A stretch of DNA of 64,000 bases, from the NCBI RefSeq assembly GCF_007994135.1, contig NZ_VLKF01000001.1, forward strand, positions 248,001 through 312,000. Reading direction: 5' to 3'. Origin of the DNA: Modestobacter roseus. Lineage in GTDB: Bacteria; Actinomycetota; Actinomycetes; Mycobacteriales; Geodermatophilaceae. A program made the position numbers and the translations under genes. This document shows positions 25,797-34,928 of the stretch, piece after piece. The number at the start of each line of letters is the position of its first letter. The stretch's first letter is position 1. The notes beneath the pieces were generated by a model, which saw nothing but the letters and a program-made list of their open reading frames with translations, was not told the DNA's origin and did no database searches.

Positions 25797-26000
25797 ATGA
25801 GCGTCGACACCGGGCAGCGTCCCGACACGGTGGAGCAGCCGGCCGAGCAGCCGCCGGCCCCGCAGCCCCCGGCCGGGAGGTCGGGGCTGGAGGACCGCGG
25901 GTGGGTCCTCGTCGTGGGCGTGCTGGTGGTGGCGCTGCTGGTGTTCGCGGCGATGATCGCGCTGACGGCGCTGGGTGGCGGGGACGGCTACCGGCCCTGA
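25797..26000 (+). CDS. One-helix membrane protein (67 aa)
   Basis: A Pro/Gln/Glu-rich N-terminus of about 35 residues leads to a single helix (about 38-58) ending in AAMIALTALGGG, then a short tail. The helix is similar to that of the 94-residue protein at 19857-20141, and the two bracket the kinase/regulator/ABC cluster. The ATG follows AGAGGGAG. A hairpin separates it from the permease gene, so it may have its own promoter. Confidence 0.68.
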   Translation: MSVDTGQRPDTVEQPAEQPPAPQPPAGRSGLEDRGWVLVVGVLVVALLVFAAMIALTALGGGDGYRP

Positions 26001-26039
26001 GTCACCCGGGCCGCGGCCCCGGACCGGGCCCGCTGCCGG

Positions 26040-26270
26040 TCACTGGCCCAGGTCGCGGTTCTGGCTGTGCTCGCTGAGCTGGGGCGCTGCGGGGTCCGGG
26101 CACGGCCGCGGTGGTGCGGCGGTCACGTGCGCCCAGCAGAGCCGGCACAGCTGGGTGGGCTCCGGTTCGACCAGCGGACGACCACCCAGCGCGCGCACCT
26201 CCACCCACCCCACGGCGGACTCTGCGGGAGACTGGGCCCCGCACTGGTCGCAGCGGTACAGCACGGTCAT
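26040..26270 (-). CDS. Small zinc-ribbon-like protein
   Basis: A 76-residue protein with two CxxC pairs, YRCDQCGAQS at residues 5-14 and QLCRLCWAH near residue 43, suggesting one bound zinc ion. The C-terminus is Pro- and Gln-rich. The ATG is preceded by GGAGG with good spacing, which overrides a longer in-frame reading. The function is unknown; such ribbons often mediate protein or nucleic-acid contacts. The stop is 39 bases beyond the end of the convergent one-helix protein gene. Confidence 0.7.
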   Translation of the reverse strand: MTVLYRCDQCGAQSPAESAVGWVEVRALGGRPLVEPEPTQLCRLCWAHVTAAPPRPCPDPAAPQLSEHSQNRDLGQ

Positions 26271-26341
26271 CGTGGTGCCTCCAGGACGAGGAACGCCGGT
26301 GGTCCTCGGTGGGGTGCGCAGGTGTCTGCGCGGGGAGGGGC

Positions 26342-26455
26342 TCAGGCGGTGGGCAGCAGCTCGGCCAGCTCCGCCTCGAACCACGCGTCGTCGAGGTCCT
26401 CGACCTCGTGCAGTTCGAGTTCGGCGAGCAGGGCGCGGGCGGTGGCGAGGTCCAT
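26342..26455 (-). CDS. Possible 37-residue acidic protein
   Basis: A very short reading frame with an acidic, strongly helical product (ALLAELELHEVEDLDDAWFE in the middle). It lies 71 bp upstream of the zinc-ribbon gene on the same strand. A GGTCGGGG stretch sits before the ATG. The balanced Leu/Glu/Asp/Ala composition argues for coding, but there is no family match, and a longer overlapping frame exists. Confidence 0.4.
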   Translation of the reverse strand: MDLATARALLAELELHEVEDLDDAWFEAELAELLPTA

Positions 26456-26528
26456 GCCCCGACCCTGCGAGGCCGGCCGCACGGACGCCTCCAGCGTTCC
26501 GCAAGGGAACCGCAATCCACCGCCGGGT

Positions 26529-26765
26529 TCAGCCGCCGCGGTCGACCTCCGCGCGCACCACGCCCAGCAGCGCCGTCTGCGGCGCCGGGTCGGTGTGCTC
26601 GCCGCGGTCCAGCGCCTCCCGGGCCGGCCCGGGCAGCAGGCTCGCGGCCACGTCGTCCAGCCACACGGTGTCCCCGCGCAGCTGGCGACCCAGCCGGAGC
26701 ACCTCGCCCTCGCGGTGCACCAGGTACTCCTCGCCGCCGAGCTCGATCGTCGTCGATCCACTCAT
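26529..26765 (-). CDS. Small conserved-type hypothetical protein
   Basis: A 78-residue cytoplasmic protein. A beta-rich start (STTIELGGEEYLVHREGEVLRLG) is followed by a helical tail (QTALLGVVRAEVDRGG). The ATG has AGGGGC upstream. No family is recognised. It is the first of three small genes on this strand (26040-26765), and its start is divergent from the PAS-GGDEF-EAL gene. Confidence 0.62.
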   Translation of the reverse strand: MSGSTTIELGGEEYLVHREGEVLRLGRQLRGDTVWLDDVAASLLPGPAREALDRGEHTDPAPQTALLGVVRAEVDRGG

Positions 26766-26950
26766 GCGCCAGCCCCTACCCGGGGCCGGGAACCGGCTAC
26801 ACGCGGCACCGCCGCCCGGGCGCGTCGTCCCTCACTCTTTCCGGGCGTTTCGGCGCGGCGTGCCTCATGCTCGGAACGGTGCCGCCGATGGTGTCGGTGA
26901 CACCGGGTCCGGATCCGCGGCGCCCGACGACCCTCAGCCCGGAGGTGCAC

Positions 26951-28720
26951 GTGCCCCCAGCGACCAGGGTCTCCCTCCTCCCCGCCGACGTGCACGCAGG
27001 CCGGCACGGCGACCAGCTGGAGGCCGGCCTGCTCGCCGGCGTCCTCGACGCCCTGCCCTCGCCCACCGTCCTCATCGACACCGACGGCACCATCCTGCTG
27101 GCGAACTCCGGCTGGACCGAGGTCGCCGACGTGCTCGGCGTCGAGGAGCTGCGGGTCGGCGTCGGCGGCAACTACTTCCGCCTGATCCTGGGCCTCGGCG
27201 ACGACGCCCGGAACCGGCAGCGGATCGCCGAGCTGCACGCCCTGATGGAGGGTCGGCGGGAGACCGTCGCCGCCGACTACGCCCTGCCGACCCCGGCCGG
27301 GGTGCGCTGGTACCACCTGCAGGCCGCGCGGGCCGACCAGGCCGGCCGCGTGGTGGTCACCCACACCGACGTCACCTCCCGCGTCCGGGCCGAGCGCGAC
27401 TCCGCCTGGCAGGCCCGGCACGACCACCTCACCGAGCTGCCCAACCGGGCCCACCTGCACGAGCTCATCACCGCCGAGCTCGCCCGGCCCGACCACGGGC
27501 CGGTCACCGTGCTCTTCCTCGACGTCGACGGGTTCAAGGACGTCAACGACACCCTCGGCCACGAGGTCGGCGACCACCTGCTGCGGCAGCTGTCCGCCCG
27601 GCTGACCGCGCGCACCCGGTCCGAGGACACCGTCGGCCGGCTGGGCGGCGACGAGTTCGTCGTGCTGTGCCGGGACTGCGACGTCGAGGGCGCGCTGACC
27701 CTCGCCGAACGTTTCCGCCGCACCTTCGACGAGCCCTTCCAGCTGGCAGGGGAGCGGATCACCGGGCTGAGCGTGAGCATCGGGATCGCCACCGCCGCCG
27801 ACGGCGAGGTGCGCTCCACCGACCTGGTCCGCGACGCCGACCTGGCCATGTACGCGGCCAAGGCCGGCGGACGCGACCGGGTCCGGGTCTTCACCCCGGA
27901 GCTGCGCTCGGCGGTCCGGCAGAAGGTGCTGGTCGCCGGGGAGCTGCGGGACGCCATCGACGCCGGGCAGCTGGTGCTGCACTACCAGCCGGTGCTGCAC
28001 CTGGCCAGCGGCGAGGTCAAGGGCGTCGAGGCGCTGGTCCGCTGGCAGCACCCCGAGCGGGGCCTGCTCATGCCGGCGGACTTCATCCCGGCCGCCGAGC
28101 AGAACGGCGTGGTGGTGCGGCTCACCCAGTGGGTGCTGGCCGAGGCCACCCGCCAGGCCGTCGCCTGGGACGCGCTCGGCCTGCCGCTGGTCGTCGGCGT
28201 CAACATCAGCGCCGCCCACTTCGCCACCGGCACGCTCGTCGCCGACGTCGACGACGCGCTGACCGCCGCCGGGCTGCCGCCGGAACGGCTGCTGCTGGAG
28301 CTCACCGAGACCAGCGTCGCCGAGGACCCGCTGCGCGCCGCGGCGCAGTTCGCGCAGCTGCGGGTGGCCGGCGTCGAGGTCTCCATCGACGACTTCGGCA
28401 GCGGCTTCTCCTCGCTCAGCCAGCTGGTCTCCATCCCGGCCGGGCTGCTCAAGCTCGACCGCAGCCTGATCGCCGGCACCCGGGTCCGCCGCAGCGAGTC
28501 GGCCGCGGCCATCGCCGCCGTCGTCGGCCTCGCCGCGGCCTGCGGGATGCGCAGCCTCGCCGAGGGCGTGGAGACCGCCGACCAGCTCGCGCTGGTCACC
28601 GAGCTGGGCTGCACCCACGCGCAGGGCTTCCACATCGGGCGGCCGATGCCCGCCGACGAGCTCACCGCGTGGCTGCACCGGCGGGCGTCGGCCCGGACCG
28701 CCGAGCACCCGCCGGGCTGA
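26951..28720 (+). CDS. PAS-GGDEF-EAL cyclic-di-GMP enzyme
   Basis: A 589-residue protein. A PAS-like sensor domain spans about residues 20-145, with a [15 protein letters not shown] motif. The GGDEF domain (about 150-310) has an intact RLGGDEFVV active site. The EAL domain (about 325-575) retains [28 protein letters not shown] and EGVET. Both cyclase and phosphodiesterase activity are therefore possible. No transmembrane segment is seen, so it is probably cytosolic. The GTG at 26951 follows GGAGG with 5-base spacing and is preferred to an ATG at 26867, which lacks a ribosome site. Confidence 0.9.
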   Translation: MPPATRVSLLPADVHAGRHGDQLEAGLLAGVLDALPSPTVLIDTDGTILLANSGWTEVADVLGVEELRVGVGGNYFRLILGLGDDARNRQRIAELHALMEGRRETVAADYALPTPAGVRWYHLQAARADQAGRVVVTHTDVTSRVRAERDSAWQARHDHLTELPNRAHLHELITAELARPDHGPVTVLFLDVDGFKDVNDTLGHEVGDHLLRQLSARLTARTRSEDTVGRLGGDEFVVLCRDCDVEGALTLAERFRRTFDEPFQLAGERITGLSVSIGIATAADGEVRSTDLVRDADLAMYAAKAGGRDRVRVFTPELRSAVRQKVLVAGELRDAIDAGQLVLHYQPVLHLASGEVKGVEALVRWQHPERGLLMPADFIPAAEQNGVVVRLTQWVLAEATRQAVAWDALGLPLVVGVNISAAHFATGTLVADVDDALTAAGLPPERLLLELTETSVAEDPLRAAAQFAQLRVAGVEVSIDDFGSGFSSLSQLVSIPAGLLKLDRSLIAGTRVRRSESAAAIAAVVGLAAACGMRSLAEGVETADQLALVTELGCTHAQGFHIGRPMPADELTAWLHRRASARTAEHPPG

Positions 28721-28729
28721 CCGCCGGGC

Positions 28730-29041
28730 TCAGCCGGGCTCGCCGCGCGCCTTCCGCCGCGCCACCACGCCCAGGTCGACCAGTGCGACCACCGCCAGCA
28801 CGCACAGCACGACGGGGATGAACACCGGGACGTCGGAGGCGAACGCCAGGACGGCGAGCACGGCGCACAGCACCAGCCCGAAGGCGGCCAGCACCAGCCG
28901 CAGGGTCAGCGCGCTGCGCGCTTCACCCGCGCCACCCTCCACCGCCCGGGGCTGGGACTCGGGGATGCCGTGCGGGAAGTCGTCGCGCTCGTACTCGGTG
29001 AGGTCGTCGGGGGTGCGCCGGTCGTCGCGGGGCTCGCTCAT
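28730..29041 (-). CDS. Two-helix membrane protein with acidic N-terminus
   Basis: A 103-residue protein: a charged N-terminus ([20 protein letters not shown]), two hydrophobic helices (about residues 45-67 and 71-93), and a short basic tail. The pattern is common among small actinobacterial proteins next to prfB, but no function is known. The ATG lies 46 bases from the divergent prfB start. It converges on the GGDEF-EAL gene with 9 bases between the stops. Confidence 0.7.
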   Translation of the reverse strand: MSEPRDDRRTPDDLTEYERDDFPHGIPESQPRAVEGGAGEARSALTLRLVLAAFGLVLCAVLAVLAFASDVPVFIPVVLCVLAVVALVDLGVVARRKARGEPG

Positions 29042-29073
29042 GCCTCGTGCAGGTACCCGGGGCCCGGGCGCAC

Positions 29074-29079
29074 TACCCT
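29074..29079 (+). promoter_or_regulatory. -10 element for leaderless prfB transcript
   Basis: TACCCT lies 8 bases before the prfB GTG with no ribosome site, supporting a leaderless transcript from about 29087. Confidence 0.5.
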
Positions 29080-29087
29080 GGATCGAC

Positions 29088-30197
29088 GTGGCCGCTGACT
29101 TCTCCGTCGTCCTGGACGAACTGAACACGACCCTCGCGTCGATCGAGGCCGTCCTGCGCGTCGACGACCTCCGGCAGGAGATCGCCGAACTGGAGGAACA
29201 GGCCGCCGCCCCGGACCTCTGGAACGACGTCGAGGCCGCGCAGGCGCTGACCTCCAAGCTCTCCTACCTGCAGGGCGACCTGCGCCGGGTCGAGGACCTC
29301 CGCAGCCGGCTGGACGACGTCGCGGTGCTGCACGAGATGGCCGCCGAGGAGGACGACCCCGCCGTCACCGCCGAGGCCGAGCGCGAGCTGACCGGCATCC
29401 GCACCGCCATCGAGGAGCTGGAGGTGCGCACGCTGCTCTCGGGCGAGTACGACGCCCGCGAGGCGCTGGTCACCATTCGCTCCGAGGCCGGGGGCGTCGA
29501 CGCCGCCGACTTCGCCGAGATGCTGCTGCGCATGTACCTGCGCTGGGCCGAGCGGCACAAGTACCCGACCGAGGTCTACGACGTCTCCTACGCCGAGGAG
29601 GCCGGCATCAAGTCGGCCACCTTCGCGGTCAAGCAGCCCTACGCCTACGGCACCCTCTCGGTCGAGCAGGGCACCCACCGGCTGGTGCGCATCTCGCCCT
29701 TCGACAACCAGGGCCGCCGGCAGACCTCCTTCGCCGGCGTCGAGGTGCTGCCGGTCGTCGAGCAGACCGACCACGTCGACATCCCCGAGAACGAGATCCG
29801 GGTCGACGTCTTCCGCTCCTCCGGTCCGGGTGGGCAGAGCGTCAACACCACCGACTCCGCCGTCCGGATGACGCACATCCCGACCGGCATCGTCGTCTCC
29901 TGCCAGAACGAGAAGTCCCAGATCCAGAACCGCGCCGCGGCGCTGCGCGTGCTGCAGGCCCGGCTGCTCGTCGTCCGGCAGCAGGAGCAGCGGGCCGAGA
30001 TGGACGCGCTCAAGGGGGAGGGGAGCAGCTGGGGCAACCAGATGCGCTCCTACGTGCTGCACCCGTACCAGATGGTCAAGGACCTGCGGACCGAGGTGGA
30101 GAGCGGCAACCCGTCCAGCGTCCTGGACGGCGACCTCGACTCCTTCATCGAGGCCGGCATCCGCTGGCGGCGGCAGCAGGACGCCGAGGTCTCCTGA
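29088..30197 (+). CDS. prfB: Peptide chain release factor 2
   Basis: A 369-residue class I release factor that ends translation at UGA and UAA. It has the RF2-specific SPF tripeptide (VRISPFDN, near residue 204) and the universal GGQ motif ([10 protein letters not shown], near residue 247) that triggers peptidyl-tRNA hydrolysis. The reading frame is continuous: the programmed +1 frameshift seen in many bacteria is absent. The GTG is set by the -10 element and matches the usual N-terminus. It heads a conserved group with ftsE, ftsX and smpB. Confidence 0.97.
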   Translation: MAADFSVVLDELNTTLASIEAVLRVDDLRQEIAELEEQAAAPDLWNDVEAAQALTSKLSYLQGDLRRVEDLRSRLDDVAVLHEMAAEEDDPAVTAEAERELTGIRTAIEELEVRTLLSGEYDAREALVTIRSEAGGVDAADFAEMLLRMYLRWAERHKYPTEVYDVSYAEEAGIKSATFAVKQPYAYGTLSVEQGTHRLVRISPFDNQGRRQTSFAGVEVLPVVEQTDHVDIPENEIRVDVFRSSGPGGQSVNTTDSAVRMTHIPTGIVVSCQNEKSQIQNRAAALRVLQARLLVVRQQEQRAEMDALKGEGSSWGNQMRSYVLHPYQMVKDLRTEVESGNPSSVLDGDLDSFIEAGIRWRRQQDAEVS

Positions 30198-30205
30198 GGT
30201 CCTGA

Positions 30206-30246
30206 CCCGCGCGGCGCTCGCACAGCTTCGAGGCGCGCCGCGCGGG
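30206..30246 (+). terminator. Hairpin after prfB
   Basis: A 12-bp stem (30206-30217 with 30235-30246) with a 17-nt loop lies 8 bases after the prfB stop and upstream of the ftsE promoter. Confidence 0.6.
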
Positions 30247-30272
30247 GGGATCGTGCCGGGGCCCGCGGCAGG

Positions 30273-30278
30273 TACCGT
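30273..30278 (+). promoter_or_regulatory. -10 element for ftsE
   Basis: TACCGT lies 8 bases before the ftsE GTG, with no ribosome site between, consistent with a leaderless ftsEX transcript. Confidence 0.5.
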
Positions 30279-30286
30279 GGCGCCTC

Positions 30287-30976
<690 letters not shown>

Positions 30977-31042
30977 GATGCCGGCCGCTGAGATGCGGGC
31001 CGCCGAGCCCGCCGTGCAGCTGAACGACACGACAGGGAACTG

Positions 31043-31927
31043 ATGCGCGTCAACTTCGTCCTCTCCGAGGTGGCCGCCGGGCTGCGCCGGAACCTCACCA
31101 TGACGGTGGCCATGATCCTGACCACGGGCATCTCGCTCGGGCTCATGGGCACCGGCCTGCTGATCGCCAACATGATCAGCGACATGCGCGAGATCTACTA
31201 CGACAAGGTGCAGGTCTCGATCTACCTCACCGACGACGTCACCGAGGAGCAGCGCGACTCGATCGCCGCCACCCTCGAGGGCTCGCCGGAGGTGGCCAGC
31301 TACCTCTACGAGTCCAAGGCCGAGGCCTACGAGCGCTTCACCCAGCAGTTCCAGGAGCAGCCGGCGCTGATCGCCAACACCCCGGAGGACGCGCTCCCGG
31401 AGAGCTTCCGGGTCGAGCTGGTCAACCCCGAGCGGTACGAGGTCATCGCCGAGCAGTTCCCGGTCGGGCAGAACGGCGTGGAGGACGTCCGCGACGAGGG
31501 CGACTTCCTCGACCGGCTGTTCAGCCTGCTCAACGGAGCGCGGAACGCCACCATCGCGGTGGCGGTGGTCCAGGCGCTCGCGGCGCTGCTGCTGATCTCC
31601 AACACCATCCAGCTGGCCGCGTTCAACCGGCGCAACGAGACCAACATCATGCGGCTGGTCGGCGCCTCGCGCTGGTACACCCAGCTCCCGTTCATCCTCG
31701 AGGCGGCGCTGGCCGGCCTGATCGGCGCGGGGCTGGCGATCGGCGGCCTGGTGCTCACGAAGATCCTGTTCGTCGACAAGACGCTGGCCGGGCCGATCAA
31801 AGCCGGGATCATCCCACCGGTCGACTGGTCGGCGATCGCCGCGATCTCACCGATCATCGCCGCGGCCGGCGTTGGCCTGGCCGCCATCGCCGCCTACGTC
31901 ACCCTGCGGCTCTACGTCCGGCTGTAG
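31043..31927 (+). CDS. ftsX: Cell-division permease FtsX
   Basis: A 294-residue membrane protein with four helices. One lies near residues 20-45, followed by an extracytoplasmic domain (about 48-165) with the YLTDDVTEEQRDS motif, and three helices near 175-195, 215-245 and 265-290. The segment NIMRLVGASRWYTQLPFILEA is the FtsX signature. With FtsE it transmits ATP hydrolysis to a cell-wall hydrolase. The ATG follows an AGGGAACTG stretch. The gene ends in a long hairpin. Confidence 0.96.
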   Translation: MRVNFVLSEVAAGLRRNLTMTVAMILTTGISLGLMGTGLLIANMISDMREIYYDKVQVSIYLTDDVTEEQRDSIAATLEGSPEVASYLYESKAEAYERFTQQFQEQPALIANTPEDALPESFRVELVNPERYEVIAEQFPVGQNGVEDVRDEGDFLDRLFSLLNGARNATIAVAVVQALAALLLISNTIQLAAFNRRNETNIMRLVGASRWYTQLPFILEAALAGLIGAGLAIGGLVLTKILFVDKTLAGPIKAGIIPPVDWSAIAAISPIIAAAGVGLAAIAAYVTLRLYVRL

Positions 31928-31943
31928 CCGCACGCTCGCACGA

Positions 31944-31990
31944 TCTGCGACGTCGTGGCTTCCCGGCCCGGGAAGCCACGACGTTGCAGA
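31944..31990. repeat. Inverted repeat A, GGCCC loop, between ftsX and the decayed gene
   Basis: Arms 31944-31964 and 31970-31990 pair over 21 bases with one G-T mismatch, which becomes G-U in RNA. The loop is GGCCC (31965-31969). It lies between convergent genes and could end both transcripts. Its core CGTGGCTTCCC closely matches the second hairpin at 32918-32972, which has the same loop. Confidence 0.8.
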
Positions 31991-31992
31991 AG

Positions 31993-32861
31993 TCACCGCG
32001 CAAGGGCACGGCGGACGGCGGTCACCACCTCGTGCGGCCGACCCAGGACGTCGGCGGAGGTGAAGCGCAGCACGACCCAGCCCGCCAGGACCAGCCGGTT
32101 CTGCCGCCGCAGGTCGTCGACGAAGACGTCGCGCTCCCGGTGCACGTTGCCCTGAAGGACCCGCCTGCTCCCCACGCCTCGCATGCTCGCCGCGGGCCCC
32201 TGCACGCGGGCCGGCGAAGGCGGTACTGCAGCGTCGGGCGGGGCAGCCCTGCCTCGTGCAGCAGCCACCGGGTCCCCGACTCCATCGGTGAGTCGACCCG
32301 GGGGTCGGCCACCGCCAGCACCCGCCGAGCCCGGGCCGCACCGTGTCCGGTGGGCCGCCGGCGCAGCGCCTCCTCCAGCTCGGCCGGCCGGCAGAGGACG
32401 TCGAGCAGCTGGTCGGTCACCGCGAGCAGAGCCGCGGGCGCCAGCTCGGCCGCGAGGTCGCGCCAGGTGCGGGCGGGGGAGGTCACGGGCATGCCCCAGC
32501 GCCGTTCGACGTCCTCGGGTGACAGGGGTGTCCGGTGCAGGTGCCGGTCGGCCCGGTTCCTCGCCTTCGAGCGGGGAGGCACCGTCAGGTGGGCCACGGA
32601 CGACGCGGCGGCCAGCGGGATCTCCACCCGCCACATCGCGGCAGCGGTGTGGTGGCTGACCACGGCACCGGCCGGCGCGGTCAGCAGGACCGCCGGCAGC
32701 CGGGAGCGCAGGTCGGCGTCGTCCCCGCGGGGGAGGTACGTGTCCCGCGACAGCCGGACGACGTCGGGGTGCCGCAGCCGCCAGTCGCTCACGCCACGGG
32801 CGAGGGCGCCGGCCCGGGTGCTCGGCCCCGGCAGCTCGGACGGACGACGGCGGCGGGGCAC
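31993..32861 (-). pseudogene. Decayed AbiEi/DUF559-type protein gene
   Basis: The N-terminal part (from GTG 32861 down to about 32215) reads as one frame with the AbiEi-antitoxin-type winged region ([11 protein letters not shown], a [11 protein letters not shown] segment, and TSPARTWRDLA) and ends at RWLLHEAGLPRPTLQYRLR. From about 32160 the expected C-terminal DUF559 endonuclease-like sequence continues in a different frame (HRERDVFVDDLRRQNRL, GWVVLRFTSADVLGRPHEVV). The stretch between them, where the family has its EYDG catalytic core, is missing. The product is therefore frameshifted and internally deleted. Intact homologues are common in Geodermatophilaceae, often in many copies. A sequencing error could explain the shift but not the lost core. 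Confidence 0.75.
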
Positions 32862-32917
32862 CGGCAGAGGGTGACGGTTTGGCGGCCTGGTCCGCTCCCG
32901 TCGTCCACAGGTGCGGT

Positions 32918-32972
32918 GAGGTCTGCGGTCTCGTGGTCTCCCGGCCCGGGAGACCACGAGACCGCAGACCTC
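32918..32972. repeat. Inverted repeat B, GGCCC loop, before smpB
   Basis: Arms 32918-32942 and 32948-32972 form a perfect 25-bp stem around the same GGCCC loop as repeat A. It sits in the divergent spacer between the decayed gene's start (32861) and smpB (33018), a position where a terminator is not expected unless it blocks antisense read-through. The stem ends 33 bases before the smpB -10 element. Confidence 0.8.
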
Positions 32973-33004
32973 GCGGCGAGGAGTCCCCGGTTGCCGCCGC
33001 TTCG

Positions 33005-33010
33005 TAGACT
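33005..33010 (+). promoter_or_regulatory. -10 element for leaderless smpB transcript
   Basis: TAGACT lies 7 bases before the smpB ATG and there is no ribosome site, so smpB is probably leaderless. Confidence 0.55.
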
Positions 33011-33017
33011 GGTCGGC

Positions 33018-33494
33018 ATGCCGCGTGAACAAGGGCGCAAGCTCATCGCCCAGAACAAGAAGGCGCGGCACGACTACTCGATCCTCGACACCTACGAGGT
33101 GGGCCTGGTGCTCACCGGCACCGAGGTGAAGAGCCTGCGCGCCGGTCGTGCCTCGCTGGCGGACGGTTTCGCCACGGTCGACCAGGGCGAGGTGTGGCTG
33201 CAGCACGTCCACATCCCCGAGTACACCGAGGGCACGTGGACCAACCACGCCCCGCGGCGCAAGCGGAAGATCCTCATGCACCGCGCCGAGATCGAGAAGC
33301 TGATCGGCAAGACCAAGGAGGGCGGGCTCTCGCTCGTCCCGCTGGACCTGTACTTCAAGGACGGCAAGGTCAAGGCCACCCTCGCCCTGGCGAAGGGCAA
33401 GAAGGCCTACGACAAGCGTCAGGACCTCGCCGAGCGCGACTCGCGCCGGGAGATGGAACGCGCCTTCGGGCGCTACGTGAAGGGACGGCGCTGA
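33018..33494 (+). CDS. smpB: SsrA-binding protein SmpB
   Basis: A 158-residue beta-barrel RNA-binding protein that brings tmRNA to stalled ribosomes. It shows the family sequence [29 protein letters not shown] near the N-terminus and the basic C-terminal tail ([18 protein letters not shown]) that mimics the codon-anticodon region. Its RNA partner ssrA lies about 5.5 kb downstream at 38946. The following quinone oxidoreductase gene starts 4 bases after its stop. Confidence 0.97.
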   Translation: MPREQGRKLIAQNKKARHDYSILDTYEVGLVLTGTEVKSLRAGRASLADGFATVDQGEVWLQHVHIPEYTEGTWTNHAPRRKRKILMHRAEIEKLIGKTKEGGLSLVPLDLYFKDGKVKATLALAKGKKAYDKRQDLAERDSRREMERAFGRYVKGRR

Positions 33495-33498
33495 CTCC

Positions 33499-34422
33499 GT
33501 GCGCGGCATCGCCTACGACCGGTTCGGGGACGTCGACGTCCTGCAGTTGCGCGACGACCTGCCCGAGCCGCCGGTGGGGCCGGACACGGTCCTGGTCCGC
33601 GCCCGCGCGGCCGGGGTCAACCCGGTGGACATGGGCATCCGGCAGGGGGGCCTGGCCGGTTTCTTCCCGCACCACTTCCCGATCGTGCCCGGCTGGGACC
33701 TGTCCGGCGTCGTCGAGCAGGTCGGCCCGGCGGTGGTCGACTTCGCCCCCGGTGACGAGGTGTTCGGGTACCTGCGACGGGACGACGTCCAGTGGGGGAC
33801 GACGGCCGAGCTCGTGCCCGCCCCGCAGCGGTGCATCGCGCACAAGCCCGACTCGCTGGGGTTCACCGAGGCCGCCGCACTGCCGCTGGCCGGGCTGACC
33901 GCCTACCAGGCGCTGACCGAGGCGCTGGACGTCGGCGAGGGCGACCGGGTGCTGGTGCACCGGGCCGCCGGCGGCGTGGGCTTCTTCGCCGTGCAGATCG
34001 CCGCCGCGCTCGGCGCGCACGTCATCGGCACCGCCAGCCCGCGCAACCACGGCTTCCTGCGGGACGCCGGCGCCGCCGAGGTGCTGGACTACGCCGCCGG
34101 CCCGATCTCCGGGCAGCTGTCCGAGCCGGTCGACGCCGTCCTCGACCTGATCGGCGGGCCGGCGCTGGGCGACGCCCCCGACCAGGTGCGCGACCCGCGG
34201 CGGATCGCCAGCGTCGTCGACCCGGTCGTGCGCGAGCTCGGCGGTCGCTACGTCTTCGTCCGCCCCGAGCGGCACGACCTCGAGGAGCTCGGCCGGATGG
34301 CCGACGCCGGTCAGCTGCGGGTGGCGATCGCCAAGGCCTTCCCGCTGGAGCAGACCGCCGATGCCCAGGAGCTGGTGGCCGGCGGGCACGTCCGCGGCAA
34401 GGTCGTCGTCACCCTCGACTGA
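33499..34422 (+). CDS. MDR-family quinone oxidoreductase-like protein
   Basis: A 307-residue medium-chain reductase. The GroES-like domain has FPIVPGWDLSGVVEQVG (near residue 58), and the nucleotide-binding domain has VLVHRAAGGVGFFAVQIAA (near 152). Zinc ligands are absent, placing it in the quinone-reductase branch. It is distinct from the paralogue at 9745, with low overall similarity outside the family motifs. The GTG lies 4 bases after smpB, so it is probably co-transcribed. It converges on a membrane-protein gene with a 14-base overlap. Confidence 0.85.
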   Translation: MRGIAYDRFGDVDVLQLRDDLPEPPVGPDTVLVRARAAGVNPVDMGIRQGGLAGFFPHHFPIVPGWDLSGVVEQVGPAVVDFAPGDEVFGYLRRDDVQWGTTAELVPAPQRCIAHKPDSLGFTEAAALPLAGLTAYQALTEALDVGEGDRVLVHRAAGGVGFFAVQIAAALGAHVIGTASPRNHGFLRDAGAAEVLDYAAGPISGQLSEPVDAVLDLIGGPALGDAPDQVRDPRRIASVVDPVVRELGGRYVFVRPERHDLEELGRMADAGQLRVAIAKAFPLEQTADAQELVAGGHVRGKVVVTLD

Positions 34423-34855
34423 CCCTGGCGCGCCGGCGCCGCCCCGCCGCGAGCGCGCTCGGCAGCACCAGGACGCCGCCGCCGACCACCCTCGTGCCAG
34501 CGGAGACGGCCAGCTGCCAGAGCGGGTTGCCACTGCCTACCACCGTGCCGCGCGTGCCGCCGGCCGCAGCGGGGAGCGTGGGGACCGCGACCAAAAGAGC
34601 GACGAGCACTGCCCGGCCCCGCCGGCCCCGCACCCGCATCGCCCAACGGGCGAGCGGGGGCGCGCCCGCGGCCAGGACCAGGGTGACGAGCGTCGGTCCC
34701 AGTTGGCTGCCGCGGGAGCCGCGCGCGAGGCGAACCAGCGCCACGACCAGGTCGGACAGCGTGCCCGCGAGCACGACCGTCTGGCTCAACAGGGCGTCCT
34801 GCTGACGCGGCGTCAGGTCGCGGGAGGTGAGGCGGGCGGGCGTCGGTCGGTCCAC
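34409..34855 (-). CDS. Putative small membrane protein
   Basis: A 148-residue protein with three or four hydrophobic segments (near residues 25-45, 52-70, 82-100 and 118-138) and an Arg-rich C-terminus. It matches no family I can name. The GTG at 34855 is the best start before the divergent acetyltransferase promoter. Its end overlaps the convergent oxidoreductase gene by 14 bases. Confidence 0.58.
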   Translation of the reverse strand: MDRPTPARLTSRDLTPRQQDALLSQTVVLAGTLSDLVVALVRLARGSRGSQLGPTLVTLVLAAGAPPLARWAMRVRGRRGRAVLVALLVAVPTLPAAAGGTRGTVVGSGNPLWQLAVSAGTRVVGGGVLVLPSALAAGRRRRARVSRG

Positions 34856-34914
34856 GGGGCGAGGTTCCCACCTGCCGGCCTGCGGTAGCTGACCAACAGG
34901 CTCGGCGCACCGGC

Positions 34915-34920
34915 TAGCGT
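34915..34920 (+). promoter_or_regulatory. -10 element for leaderless acetyltransferase transcript
   Basis: TAGCGT lies 8 bases before the GTG at 34929 with no ribosome site. Confidence 0.5.
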
Positions 34921-34928
34921 CGACCCTC

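Noticed and set aside
26762-28708. A 648-codon minus-strand frame
   Set aside because: It mirrors the PAS-GGDEF-EAL gene, whose motifs are intact; the mirror has repetitive Gly/Asp/His/Val composition.
29088-29200. Programmed frameshift in prfB
   Set aside because: The RF2 frame is continuous from the leaderless GTG, so no frameshift is needed, as is typical for actinobacteria.
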